From the NCBI GenBank assembly GCA_016932855.1, contig JAFGCB010000031.1:1-33946 (forward strand): DNA of 33,946 nt. The letters run 5' to 3'. Of this stretch, positions 8,124 to 16,523 are shown piece by piece. A model generated the notes under the pieces. It did not search any database and was not told the DNA's origin. It saw only the letters and a program-made list of their open reading frames with translations. Source of the DNA: Candidatus Omnitrophota bacterium. GTDB taxonomy: Bacteria; Omnitrophota; Gorgyraeia; Duberdicusellales; Duberdicusellaceae. Within the stretch, counting starts at the first letter, position 1; the number at the start of each line of letters is the position of its first letter. A program made the position numbers and the translations under genes.

Positions 8124-8567
8124 TTATTTACTGTCCACAGAGATATTTCCTAAATTGACCTGTGCTCTGGCCTGGGACTGCGTATCTTCAGTGGTCTCCT
8201 TGCCGGCTAAAGACAAAAGCCTAGAGCTTACTTCCTCTATCTTGGAGCTAATCTGGCGGGTGGTTTTTTCCTGAACATCCATTCTATTATCGAACAAGCT
8301 CAACCGGCTATTGAAGGTATCCACATTATTGCGCAGGCCCTCTTCTAAAGAACCGCAGCGTAAGCCTAAATCGGTTATCTGCTTTTCAGCAACGATGAGA
8401 GTCTTTTGAGCTACAACCTGATTATTCTGCAGACCTCTTACTTCTGTTCTTAAAGAAAGGATTAGAGTTTCCTGAGTTTGGATTAAAGCATATCCTAAGA
8501 TTACCACAGCCAGAAACAAGATAACCGAACAGACAGGAAGAACTCTCCTCCATGAAAATATTACCAT
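8124..8567 (-). CDS. Membrane-anchored coiled-coil protein of unknown function
   Basis: A protein of about 147 residues that I do not recognise. One N-terminal transmembrane helix (about residues 10-30, rich in V, L, I) is followed by a long polar region with heptad-like spacing of hydrophobic residues ('LRTEVRGLQNNQVVAQKTLIVAEKQITDLGLRCGSLEEGL', 'FDNRMDVQEKTTRQISSKIEEVSSRLL'), predicted as a coiled coil in the periplasm. The C-terminus is Gln/Thr/Ser-rich. It sits between two nucleotide-sugar dehydrogenase genes, which suggests a role in envelope polysaccharide assembly, but nothing in the sequence proves this. I chose ATG 8567, preceded by AGGGGGTGG; GTG at 8573 is an alternative start. Confidence 0.65.
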   Translation of the reverse strand: MVIFSWRRVLPVCSVILFLAVVILGYALIQTQETLILSLRTEVRGLQNNQVVAQKTLIVAEKQITDLGLRCGSLEEGLRNNVDTFNSRLSLFDNRMDVQEKTTRQISSKIEEVSSRLLSLAGKETTEDTQSQARAQVNLGNISVDSK

Positions 8568-8611
8568 ATCCACCCCCTGGCTATTAATTCCTGCTTTTAT
8601 GCAGGCGCTCT

Positions 8612-8643
8612 AAATTTAAAAATTTAAACTTTAAAATTTAAAT
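8612..8643. repeat. TTTAAA(A) micro-array in spacer
   Basis: Four TTTAAA words begin at 8615, 8623, 8630 and 8637, a spacing of 8, 7 and 7 bp, in the spacer between ugd and the coiled-coil gene. A small hairpin, CCTGC-TTTTAT-GCAGG, lies alongside near 8590-8606. The low complexity of the unit makes chance AT-richness a real alternative. Confidence 0.45.
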
Positions 8644-8649
8644 TGCCCA

Positions 8650-9987
8650 CTATCTTCCTATTCCGATATATTTAAACCCGGCTCTTCTAAGCTTGTCTCT
8701 ATCTAAAAAATTTCTTCCGTCAGCGATAAAAGGATAACGCATTAATCTTTTAATTCGCCTAAAATCAAGCTCCGCGAATTCTTTCCATTCCGTAGCTAAA
8801 ATCAGACAATCGGCATTCTTTACGGCAATATAAGGATCTTTGCAAAAATGAGCCCCTTTAAGGAGCTCCGAAGCCTTGGAAAGAGCCTTGGGGTCGCTAA
8901 CCCTTACCTTGGCTCCTTCCTCTAAAAGATAGTTTATTATGTCTATGCTTGGAGATTCTCTTACATCATCGGTATCGGGCTTAAAAGAAACTCCTAAAAC
9001 TGCTATATTTTTGTCCTTAATTATCCAGAGCTCTTCTTTAATCTTACTCACAAGATGCCGACGTTGAGATATATTTATGTTTTTTACCTCTTCTAAAAGA
9101 TTAAATCTGTAACCTAACTTCTTGGATATTCCGATAAAGGCTTCCACGTCTTTAGGAAAACAAGAACCTCCGAAGCCGATGCCGGCATCCAGGAATCTTC
9201 TTCCGATTCTGGCATCCATGCCGATGCCTTCGGCAACTTTCCTTACGTCAGCGCCCGCTTCCTCGCAAACCCTTGCCACGGCGTTTATAAATGATATCTT
9301 GGTGGCTAAAAAAGAATTTGAAGCATGCTTTATGATTTCGGCGGTGTTTATGTCTGTCACTAAAACAGGGGCTTTTATCGGCTCGTAGAGCTTTTTAAGA
9401 ATCTTTTCCGCTCTTTTTGTCTCAACTCCGATTACAATCCTGTCGGGATACAAAAAATCATCTATGGCTTTACCCTCCCTTAAAAACTCAGGATTAGAAG
9501 CAACGTCAAAGTCTTTATTGCGCTTGCTTGTATAGCGGAGTATCGTCTTTTTAATCTCTATTCCGGTCTGCACGGGAACAGTTGATTTTTCGACTATTAG
9601 CTTATAAGAATCCAGACTTTGGGCTATAGTGCGCGCGACATTTTCAACCGCCGAAAGATCAGCCTCGCCGTCCTTGCGGGGAGGGGTACCTACGGCAATA
9701 AATATAATATCTGATTTCTTTACTGCTTCGGATATACTTGTAGTAAACGATAATCTCTTCTTCTTAACCGCATCTCTTATGATTGCCGGAAGGCCGGGTT
9801 CAAAATTAGGAATCTTGGACTGTTTAAGAAGCTTTACTTTTTCCTGATTGCTATCTACGCATATTACTTTATTCTTAAGCTTAGCAAAACAAGAAGCCAC
9901 AACTAAACCTACATATCCGGCTCCGATTACGCAAATATTAAAACGGCCTTTTTTGCCCGCATTTTTTCTTTTCATCTTCTTTCCCAT
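8650..9987 (-). CDS. ugd: UDP-glucose 6-dehydrogenase
   Basis: A 445-residue enzyme oxidising UDP-glucose to UDP-glucuronate. It has 'ICVIGAGYVGLVVASCFA' (residues 18-35) for NAD binding, 'FIAVGTPPRKDGEADLSAV', 'EKSTVPVQTG', 'NPEFLREGKAIDDFLYPDRIVIG', and the catalytic cysteine C276 in 'GIGFGGSCFPKDVEAFI'. The C-terminal UDP-binding half contains 'GVSFKPDTDDVRESPSIDII'. All are canonical for Ugd. About 15 basic residues precede the Rossmann domain. The gene follows lptD by 14 bp and feeds the UDP-xylose-type decarboxylase in the same block. Confidence 0.95.
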   Translation of the reverse strand: MGKKMKRKNAGKKGRFNICVIGAGYVGLVVASCFAKLKNKVICVDSNQEKVKLLKQSKIPNFEPGLPAIIRDAVKKKRLSFTTSISEAVKKSDIIFIAVGTPPRKDGEADLSAVENVARTIAQSLDSYKLIVEKSTVPVQTGIEIKKTILRYTSKRNKDFDVASNPEFLREGKAIDDFLYPDRIVIGVETKRAEKILKKLYEPIKAPVLVTDINTAEIIKHASNSFLATKISFINAVARVCEEAGADVRKVAEGIGMDARIGRRFLDAGIGFGGSCFPKDVEAFIGISKKLGYRFNLLEEVKNINISQRRHLVSKIKEELWIIKDKNIAVLGVSFKPDTDDVRESPSIDIINYLLEEGAKVRVSDPKALSKASELLKGAHFCKDPYIAVKNADCLILATEWKEFAELDFRRIKRLMRYPFIADGRNFLDRDKLRRAGFKYIGIGR

Positions 9988-10001
9988 GCTAAACTATCTT
10001 C

Positions 10002-12104
10002 CTACTCTTCTTCTTTTTCTCCTTCGTCAGGGCCGTGGTAAGTCTTGCGAAACTTAATTCCCACGTCGGGAAAGGCTTTGATCCTGAAAATTACCCAGAA
10101 AGTCACTCCGTTATCTTCATTGAGGTCTACCCCAAAATCAGCAAACCAGCAGTGCAAATCTCTTCTAAAGAAATACTGCTGCTCCTCCCACTTACCGGTC
10201 TCTGCCTCAAAGCGGGAATAGGCCCTGAACTCCCATTTAGGAGTCAGGGTATAACGTAAAGACCCGGTTATCTGGGAACTTTCGTCTCTAACATAACGGT
10301 GTCCTACACTTAGCCTGTAAAGTTCGTCTTTAAGCACTACATCCGAAACCATTTCCTCAAGAAAACCATTATCAAGGTCATATCTGGTATCATTCTCAAA
10401 ATAAAGATGATCCGAAGGCCTAAATTCGAAATCGCAATTAAGTTCATGAAAATAGCTGCCTCTGGCTTCCTGCTCCACCAAATAACTTACCGAGGGAGCA
10501 AAATATAAAAGATCCCAGGTCTTTTCGTTATTCTTTGCCTGAAGCTTATTATACAAAGTAAAGCTTACACTGTTCTGCCTTGCAATACTGTCAAGGCTGT
10601 CGAACTGCTGAAGCACGCCCTGAGAAACAGTGGGTCTATGAATGTAAGTATAATTTATAGCCGGTGTAATAATATGCCGGGTTGTATCCGCCTGCAAACC
10701 TAAGATGTTAAACGGCCGGTCAAACTGTTTATACAATTTTGTGGAAAGCTGAGCCCCGCTGTAAAAAACCGTCCTTAAAATATCCTCGTTGCCGAAGATA
10801 TTCTTGGTGTAATAGGTATTGCGGACTCCTGCATAGGGTTCAAAGTTTAGCCAGCCAAGCCTCTTCTGATAACTCAAGTTATTATAGGAATCAGCCCTAA
10901 ACACATCGGAATCTATGGTGGAAGGGGATGCGGTCTTAAAGGTAAGGTTAGCTATTGAATAATCGCTGTCAAAATAAAGATTAGTATCTCCTAGCTGACG
11001 CCTGAAGACATCCAGGCGAGCCTGGGGAAGGTACTCAACCTGGCTCCAAAAGTCATTTACCCTCTTCTGGGCAAAAAGAGAAAATGAAGCATCCCGAAGA
11101 GCATAATTTACTAAAAGATAAGACTCAGGCATGGTATCTCTTTCATATTCACGGTAAAAATAATCTTTCATAAAATCAATATCTGAAAATTTATGAAATT
11201 CCAAGGTTGCATTAACGTCAGGGGAAGCCTGCCAATTATGCCTGAACTGCGCCTTATAGCGGTCTGAGCCGGTGGGCCTTCCGTCAAAAGACTCTTTATC
11301 CTTATCGCCTACATAATAAAGCTTAAGCACTCCGTCCCCGAAATTCTGGGTATTGTACTTATGGGTTATTCCGCCGCCAAAGCCCTTCTCCTCATAATAA
11401 TCTAGATGAAGCCTTCCCTTAAACTCCTCGTTAAAATAGTAACGCCAGGCGGAAAGCATATAAAGGCCCGTGTCGTCATTTCTGCCGGGGACTAAAGTCA
11501 CTCTGGGTAATTTATCCTTAGAAGGCTGGACAAAATAAGGAATATAAAAAATTGGGATTTTCCCCACTTTTATCCATACATTCTTGGCCACGACTTTACG
11601 GCCGGGATAAAACAAAATCTTCTTGGCAGTCATCCGGTAATGAGGCTCCTCTAAATCACAGGTAGTAACATAGCCCTGGTTTAAATGGTATTCTCCTTCG
11701 CTTACCTTTTGCACGTTCTCACCAAAGGCATAAAAAGGATCAGCGGTCAAATGCATCTTATTAATCTGGGCTGTCTTATTTAGAAAATCATAGACTATAG
11801 AGTCGCCGAAAATGACCCCGTCTTCATGCTCTATCTTCACATCGCCCATAAGACGGCCTATGTTTGTCTGCGTATCTACGCTTGCCTGTTCGCAAAAGAC
11901 TTTCGTTCCTTTATAAACTATCCTTACACTTCCTTTAGCTTCTATGCGGCGGGCTTCGGCATTGTAATTTACCTCATCTCCGTCTACTACTACCGGGATT
12001 TCGGGTGAAGGGGTAGTGGCGTCTTCTTGGGAGAATAAAGGAAGAGCTAAAACCAAAAATAAAGAAAAAAATATTATTTTTCTTGTCAGATTACAACCTA
12101 GCAT
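10002..12104 (-). CDS. lptD: LPS-assembly protein LptD-like (OstA) outer-membrane protein
   Basis: A 700-residue secreted protein. A signal peptide ('RKIIFFSLFLVLALPLFSQ', residues 8-26) is followed by an OstA-like jelly-roll region (about 35-185): 'GDEVNYNAEARRIEAKGSVRIVYKGTKVFCEQA' and 'IFGDSIVYDFLNKTAQINKMHL'. From about residue 190 onward there are alternating aromatic-polar beta-strands ('FGGGITHKYNTQNFGDGVLKLYYVGDKD') typical of the LptD barrel. In the Lpt system this protein inserts lipopolysaccharide into the outer leaflet. It ends in a charged tail (DEGEKEEE) after the last strand, which is unusual for a barrel C-terminus. It implies a diderm envelope with LPS-like glycolipid. It lies 28 bp after the transaldolase-like gene and directly before ugd. 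Confidence 0.88.
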   Translation of the reverse strand: MLGCNLTRKIIFFSLFLVLALPLFSQEDATTPSPEIPVVVDGDEVNYNAEARRIEAKGSVRIVYKGTKVFCEQASVDTQTNIGRLMGDVKIEHEDGVIFGDSIVYDFLNKTAQINKMHLTADPFYAFGENVQKVSEGEYHLNQGYVTTCDLEEPHYRMTAKKILFYPGRKVVAKNVWIKVGKIPIFYIPYFVQPSKDKLPRVTLVPGRNDDTGLYMLSAWRYYFNEEFKGRLHLDYYEEKGFGGGITHKYNTQNFGDGVLKLYYVGDKDKESFDGRPTGSDRYKAQFRHNWQASPDVNATLEFHKFSDIDFMKDYFYREYERDTMPESYLLVNYALRDASFSLFAQKRVNDFWSQVEYLPQARLDVFRRQLGDTNLYFDSDYSIANLTFKTASPSTIDSDVFRADSYNNLSYQKRLGWLNFEPYAGVRNTYYTKNIFGNEDILRTVFYSGAQLSTKLYKQFDRPFNILGLQADTTRHIITPAINYTYIHRPTVSQGVLQQFDSLDSIARQNSVSFTLYNKLQAKNNEKTWDLLYFAPSVSYLVEQEARGSYFHELNCDFEFRPSDHLYFENDTRYDLDNGFLEEMVSDVVLKDELYRLSVGHRYVRDESSQITGSLRYTLTPKWEFRAYSRFEAETGKWEEQQYFFRRDLHCWFADFGVDLNEDNGVTFWVIFRIKAFPDVGIKFRKTYHGPDEGEKEEE

Positions 12105-12132
12105 TTAATAAAAGTTATCTAAAAGAAAAGTC

Positions 12133-12792
12133 TTATTTTTTGCCTAAGGCGTCATTCAATTTCTGCCAGTCATCCTCGAAACGCTTAATACCTATATCGG
12201 TAAGGGGATGCTTTAAAAGCTGGGAAATTACTTTGAAAGGAATAGTAGCAATATCGGCGCCCATGCGGGCTGCCTCTAATACATGCAGGGGATGACGGAT
12301 AGATGCAACAATTATCTCTGTCTTTATATTATAATTACTGTAAATTATTTTTATGTCGGAAACCAGCTGCATTCCTTCGGTTGATATATCATCAAGCCTG
12401 CCCACAAAGGCAGATACAAAACTAGCTCCGGCTTTAGCCACTAAAAGAGCCTGCGTAGGGGAAAAACAAAGAGTAAGATTTGTTTTAATCTTCTTTGCGC
12501 TTAAGATTTTAGTGGCCTTGAGCCCCTCCTCAGTAATAGGTACTTTTATTGCAATATTCTCGGCTATTTTGGCAAGCTCCTCGGCTTCTTTAACCATGCC
12601 GGGGAAATCCTTCGAGATTACTTCAGCGCTTACCGGACCCTTGACAATAGCGCAGATATCCTTAAGCTGTTTTAAGGGCTCTTTTTTCTCTTTGGAAAGA
12701 AGGGTAGGATTAGTGGTAACTCCGTCTAAAACCCCCAGAGAATGGGCCAGATTTATCTCCTCCAAGTTAGCCGTATCAATAAATATCTTCAA
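12133..12792 (-). CDS. Small transaldolase / fructose-6-phosphate aldolase family
   Basis: A 219-residue TIM-barrel enzyme of the compact transaldolase/FSA subfamily. It shows '[13 protein letters not shown]' with Asp6, '[12 protein letters not shown]', the Schiff-base lysine K83 in '[13 protein letters not shown]', and '[33 protein letters not shown]'. Members either transfer dihydroxyacetone in the non-oxidative pentose phosphate pathway or cleave fructose 6-phosphate; the sequence does not decide which. The start is TTG, supported by a strong AGGAGG 8 bp upstream. It follows folK after about 140 bp, in which I see only AT-rich spacer. Confidence 0.93.
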   Translation of the reverse strand: MKIFIDTANLEEINLAHSLGVLDGVTTNPTLLSKEKKEPLKQLKDICAIVKGPVSAEVISKDFPGMVKEAEELAKIAENIAIKVPITEEGLKATKILSAKKIKTNLTLCFSPTQALLVAKAGASFVSAFVGRLDDISTEGMQLVSDIKIIYSNYNIKTEIIVASIRHPLHVLEAARMGADIATIPFKVISQLLKHPLTDIGIKRFEDDWQKLNDALGKK

Positions 12793-12934
12793 AGCGAAAG
12801 TCCTCCTATTAAGGTATAATAATAACTTAATTTTAAATAAAAGTAAATATAAAAGTGAAAAAAGTCGCTATCGGCTAAGGGTTTTCGTTCCAGAATAAAG
12901 AACCGGCCTAGAATCTTAACACTTAACTTAAATC

Positions 12935-13417
12935 TTAAAAAGATAAATTATCCTCTATAAGTCTTCTAACTTTATTTTTATAAGGCTTTAAAAGCTTGTG
13001 GGTATCAAAAATGTCAGGCTCAATCTCAAGAAGGGGCTTTAGGACAAATTCCCGCTCAAGCATCCGGGGATGGGGAATCCGAAGGCCTTCCTTATCAATA
13101 TCTTTATCATCATATAAAAGTATATCCAGGTCAATGGTTCTTGGCCCATTTTTAACACCCCGAGCTCTTCCCAGCTTATTCTCTACATCCTGCAGGAAAC
13201 ACAGTAAGTTAAAAGCAGATAAAGAAGTGCTTATTTTTATAGCTCCGTTAAGGAATTTACCCTGAGGCGGGCCGTCCTGAGGGATTGTCTCAATGAGACG
13301 GGATATTTTTTCGACGCTAAGTTTATTCGAAGCCTTAAGAAAGCCAATAGCTTGAGCGATATTCTTTCTTCTATCCCCTAAATTCGAACCCAGGCCAAGA
13401 TAAGCGTAAACCTTCAT
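12935..13417 (-). CDS. folK: 2-amino-4-hydroxy-6-hydroxymethyldihydropteridine pyrophosphokinase (HPPK)
   Basis: A 160-residue HPPK, which transfers pyrophosphate from ATP to 6-hydroxymethyl-dihydropterin in folate synthesis. Visible are 'YLGLGSNLGDRRKNI' (residues 6-20), 'GPPQGKFLNGAI' and the metal-binding signature 'GPRTIDLDILLYDD' (residues 91-104, Asp96 and Asp98). Length is normal and no FolB or FolP domain is fused. No other folate gene is nearby, so it seems to be carried along in the lysine operon. The 90-bp spacer on its upstream side has no recognisable feature. Confidence 0.95.
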   Translation of the reverse strand: MKVYAYLGLGSNLGDRRKNIAQAIGFLKASNKLSVEKISRLIETIPQDGPPQGKFLNGAIKISTSLSAFNLLCFLQDVENKLGRARGVKNGPRTIDLDILLYDDKDIDKEGLRIPHPRMLEREFVLKPLLEIEPDIFDTHKLLKPYKNKVRRLIEDNLSF

Positions 13418-13507
13418 TCTAGAAACAAATCGCTTGCTCCATCTATCGACGAAACTTAACTAAATCCCGGACAGCCGGATTATTGTTTACTTCCCGGCCG
13501 ACAGGCC

Positions 13508-14674
13508 TTACTTATCCAATTCCAATAAGGCTATAGCTATCCTAAGAACGGCCTTATCCACTGTTAGAGCAAAGCGTATGAAGCCTTCACCGTACTTTCC
13601 GAATCCGACTCCCGGAGTAGCCACAATCTTTTTTTCTTTAAGAAGGTATTGGGCGAAACTTATGGAAGATTTAAATGAGGAAGGGATTCTTGCCCATACA
13701 TAAAAAGTAGATTCGCTAAAAATACTTTTAAACCCTAAAGACTCAAGCCCTTTGACAAAAATGTCCCGTCTTTGCTTGAAAGTCTTTCGTAAATTTTCGG
13801 TATATCTTGTTTCTTTATCCAAAGCATACCCGGCGGCGTCCTGGACTGCTCCGAAAATACCCGAGTCGATATTTGTCTTAACTTTCAGCAATCCCTTTAT
13901 TAAATCTTTGTTGCCGGCAGCCCAGCCGACTCTGAACCCGGTCATACAGAAAGTTTTGGAAAAAGAGTGAAATTCTATGGATACTTCCTCAGCGCCTTTT
14001 ATCTCGAGAATACTCTTGGGCTTTTTCTCAAAGTAAATCTCGCTGTAAGCGTTATCATAAGCAAGAATAATCCCGTACTTTGAACAAAACCGCACAAGCC
14101 CGGAAAGAAAGCCGGAAGGCGCAAGAACCGTTGTGGGATTATTAGGATAATTTACATAAATAAGCCTTGCTCTATTTTTTACCGATAAAGGTATTTTTTT
14201 AAACTCAGGCAAAAATCTATTTTTTTCAAGTAAAGGCATCTGGAAAATCCTTGCCCCGGCGAAAAGAGCCGCCCCCCTGTAGCCGGGATATCCCGGCGAA
14301 GGTATAATTACATAATCACCGGGGTTAACAAAGCCAAGCGGTAAATGCACCAGGCCTTCCTTTGAACCGATAAGAGGAAGTATTTGACTGTCCTGGTCAA
14401 GGCTTACCTTAAATCTCTTCTTAAACCAGTTTTTGATGCTTGCCCTAAGCTTGGACTTTCCTTGGTCTAGAGCGTATTTCTGGTTTTCTTTTAAGCGGGC
14501 TGAATTTCCAAGAGCGTAAGTTACTTTCAAAGGAGCGAATATATCCGGGTCGCCGATACTTAGATCGATAAACTTGACTTTACGCTTTTTAAGCTCAGCT
14601 TTCTGCCTGTCAATCTGGGCAAATAAATAGGAAGGCAGTTTTTTAAATCTCTTGGATAATTCGAACATCTTCAT
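13508..14674 (-). CDS. dapL: LL-diaminopimelate aminotransferase
   Basis: A 388-residue class I/II PLP aminotransferase. Motifs include 'FIDLSIGDPDIFAP' (about residues 36-49), 'PSPGYPGYRGAALFAGA', 'YVNYPNNPTTVLA' and the PLP lysine in 'EFHSFSKTFCMTGFRVGWAAGN'. Its place beside dapA, dapB, dapF and lysA, with no dapD, dapC or dapE, identifies it as DapL, which converts tetrahydrodipicolinate to LL-diaminopimelate in one step. The ATG at 14674 is preceded by AGGTGA at good spacing. Without the context it could be mistaken for a generic aspartate or alanine aminotransferase. Confidence 0.92.
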   Translation of the reverse strand: MKMFELSKRFKKLPSYLFAQIDRQKAELKKRKVKFIDLSIGDPDIFAPLKVTYALGNSARLKENQKYALDQGKSKLRASIKNWFKKRFKVSLDQDSQILPLIGSKEGLVHLPLGFVNPGDYVIIPSPGYPGYRGAALFAGARIFQMPLLEKNRFLPEFKKIPLSVKNRARLIYVNYPNNPTTVLAPSGFLSGLVRFCSKYGIILAYDNAYSEIYFEKKPKSILEIKGAEEVSIEFHSFSKTFCMTGFRVGWAAGNKDLIKGLLKVKTNIDSGIFGAVQDAAGYALDKETRYTENLRKTFKQRRDIFVKGLESLGFKSIFSESTFYVWARIPSSFKSSISFAQYLLKEKKIVATPGVGFGKYGEGFIRFALTVDKAVLRIAIALLELDK

Positions 14675-14691
14675 TGTCTCACCTCATATCA

Positions 14692-14786
14692 AAAAAAAAT
14701 CCAAAATCCCAATACTACTAAATCCCAAATAAATTCAAAATCCCAAATCCCAAATAAACCGAAAGACTTTTTTGGATTTGGGATTT
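14692..14786. repeat. AAATCCC-family intergenic repeat, copy 2
   Basis: The dapB-dapL spacer is filled by AAATCCC words, several spaced 7 bp apart, ending in an exact inverted repeat: AAATCCCAAAT at 14745-14755 and ATTTGGGATTT at 14776-14786. The element is related to the one at 541-640 and shares several words in the same order. On either strand it can form an 11-bp hairpin. Confidence 0.75.
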
Positions 14787-14806
14787 CATCCTATAATATT
14801 ATTTTT

Positions 14807-15529
14807 TTATACTCCGCTAAAAAGAACGTCGTCCATAGAGTATAAGCCCGGCGCCTTGCCGATAATCCACTTTGCAGCGGTTAACGCGCCCTCAGCAAAA
14901 ATATCCCTGGTCTTTGCCGAATGGAAAAATTCAATTTTATCGACACCGCTTTCAAAAACGACTCTGTGATCTCCTACTATCTCATCTTCGCGTATGGATT
15001 TAATATCATCGATTTTTATATTAAACCCTTGCTCATTTATTATCTGGGCCAATTTTTTTGCTGTCCCCGAAGGGGCGTCTTTTTTATGGACATGGTGAGC
15101 CTCCTGGATAAAGGCATCATAACCCTTAAGAAGCCCGGCGGATATCTTAAGTAACTTAAAAAGAAGATTTACTCCCACGCTCATATTAGGCGAAAAAACA
15201 ATAGGTATGCTTTTTGCGGCCTCTTTTATCCTGTCCTGCTCTTTAAGCCCTAAGCCGGTGGTTCCGATAACCCCGCATTTATTCTCCTTGACTAAACAAG
15301 AAAGGTGTTCAAGGGTCGCTTGGACAGAACTAAACTCAATCAGGCAATCACATTCTTTTATTCTATTTAGGTCAGAAATGACAGGCACTGCCTCTACCGA
15401 GCTTCCCAGATCAGGATAGCCCTCTTTTTCCAGACCAAACACAATATTTAAATCCTTATCTTTTTTTGAAAGCTCGATTATGCGTCTGCCCATCTTGCCG
15501 CAGGCACCGCTTACGCCTATCTTAATCAT
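14807..15529 (-). CDS. dapB: 4-hydroxy-tetrahydrodipicolinate reductase
   Basis: A 240-residue enzyme that reduces the DapA product to tetrahydrodipicolinate with NAD(P)H. It has the nucleotide-binding 'IGVSGACGKMGRRI' (residues 4-17), 'VIGTTGL', 'FSPNMSVGVNLLFKLL' and the catalytic 'EAHHVHKKDAPSGTAKKLA' (His-His and Lys). Length is slightly short for the family but all motifs are present. It lies between dapA and dapL. Confidence 0.96.
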   Translation of the reverse strand: MIKIGVSGACGKMGRRIIELSKKDKDLNIVFGLEKEGYPDLGSSVEAVPVISDLNRIKECDCLIEFSSVQATLEHLSCLVKENKCGVIGTTGLGLKEQDRIKEAAKSIPIVFSPNMSVGVNLLFKLLKISAGLLKGYDAFIQEAHHVHKKDAPSGTAKKLAQIINEQGFNIKIDDIKSIREDEIVGDHRVVFESGVDKIEFFHSAKTRDIFAEGALTAAKWIIGKAPGLYSMDDVLFSGV

Positions 15530-15536
15530 TTTTAAA

Positions 15537-15580
15537 CGCTAATTTCCGCTAATTTGAAATCGCTAATTTCCGCTAATAAT
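15537..15580. repeat. CGCTAATTTC micro-array between dapA and dapB
   Basis: Four 10-bp units (CGCTAATTTC at 15537, CGCTAATTTG at 15547, CGCTAATTTC at 15561, CGCTAATAAT at 15571) fill the spacer between the dapB start and the dapA stop, with a 4-bp slip in the middle. No such array is needed for a ribosome binding site. It is one of a series of short arrays in this operon. Confidence 0.75.
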
Positions 15581-15581
15581 A

Positions 15582-16460
15582 TTAGATAAGTTTATATCGC
15601 TTAAGAACGGTTTTTAGTTTATCCAGGTTTTCCGGACTCATCTTGCAAAGAGGGAGCCTGAGATTAGGTTCGATCAAGCCCATAAGACCTAAAGAAGTCT
15701 TTACCGGTATAGGATTAGTCTCCGTAAACAAGGCTTTAATCAAATCATAAAGATATAGCTGTAAATCTTGGGCTTTTTTCAAATCACCCTTTAAATAGCT
15801 GTCTATCAGCTCATGGCTTTTCCGGGGCAATATATTGGCCAAAACCGATATTGCGCCTCTTCCGCCTACGGAAAGAACCGGCAGGTTTATCTCATCGCTT
15901 CCCGATAAAAGCAAAAACTTCCTGTCTACAAGAGACATAATATTAGTAATCTGATCCATAGAACCCGAAGCTTCTTTTATCCCGATGACGTTCTTGCAGT
16001 CTTTATAAATCCTTGCCACTGTCTGGGGAAGAATATTTATACCGGTTCGACCGGGAACGTTATATATAATAAGAGGCAAATTTACCTTTTTAGCTATTGT
16101 CTTATAATGCTGGTACATGCCTTCTTGAGTCGGTTTGTTATAGTAAGGAGTAATTACAAGAATAGCATCGGCTTTTACTTTCTTGGCAAACATGGCTAAA
16201 TCCAAGGCCTCTTTTGTGGAATTAGAACCCGCTCCGGCAATAATAGGCACCTTACCCTTTGCCTGGTTTGTCGCGGTTTGAACAACTTGCTTATGCTCAT
16301 CATGAGATAAGGTGGCGCTCTCGCCGGTTGTCCCACAAACCAAAATGGCGTCAGTATTATTCTTAATATGCCAATCAATCAAGAAACGCAAACGCTCCTG
16401 GTCTATCTGTTCATTTTTTTTAAAGGGTGTCACTAAGGCTACTGTACTTCCTTTAAACAT
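15582..16460 (-). CDS. dapA: 4-hydroxy-tetrahydrodipicolinate synthase
   Basis: A 292-residue TIM-barrel lyase that condenses pyruvate with aspartate semialdehyde, the first committed step of lysine and diaminopimelate synthesis. Residues align almost number for number with the E. coli enzyme: Thr44-Thr45 in 'CGTTGES', Tyr133 in 'IIYNVPGRTG', Arg138, and the Schiff-base lysine K162 in 'GIKEASGSMDQI'. The ATG is preceded by a strong AGGAGG 6 nt upstream, just downstream of a GTAC-type repeat array. Confidence 0.97.
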   Translation of the reverse strand: MFKGSTVALVTPFKKNEQIDQERLRFLIDWHIKNNTDAILVCGTTGESATLSHDEHKQVVQTATNQAKGKVPIIAGAGSNSTKEALDLAMFAKKVKADAILVITPYYNKPTQEGMYQHYKTIAKKVNLPLIIYNVPGRTGINILPQTVARIYKDCKNVIGIKEASGSMDQITNIMSLVDRKFLLLSGSDEINLPVLSVGGRGAISVLANILPRKSHELIDSYLKGDLKKAQDLQLYLYDLIKALFTETNPIPVKTSLGLMGLIEPNLRLPLCKMSPENLDKLKTVLKRYKLI

Positions 16461-16475
16461 GTGTTCCTCCTGATT

Positions 16476-16517
16476 CGTACCGCGTACCGAGTACTGAGTA
16501 CTGAGTAATGCGTAAGG
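16476..16517. repeat. GTAC heptamer array between dapF and dapA
   Basis: Six consecutive 7-bp units: CGTACCG twice, AGTACTG twice, AGTAATG and CGTAAGG, each built around GTAC or GTAA. The array lies between the end of dapF and the ribosome binding site of dapA. The reverse complement of these units (CGGTACG, CAGTACT) makes up the array at 24449-24483, so the two are inverted copies of one family. Confidence 0.85.
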
Positions 16518-16523
16518 ATTAAT

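Noticed and set aside
12353-12898. A 181-codon open frame on the plus strand opposite the transaldolase-like gene
   Set aside because: It lies antisense to a well-supported enzyme gene, has no family motif and no convincing ribosome binding site. Long antisense frames arise easily from this codon use.
16461-16523. Lysine riboswitch or T-box before the dap genes
   Set aside because: The spacer is only about 60 bp and consists of heptamer repeats and a ribosome binding site, far too short for either structure.
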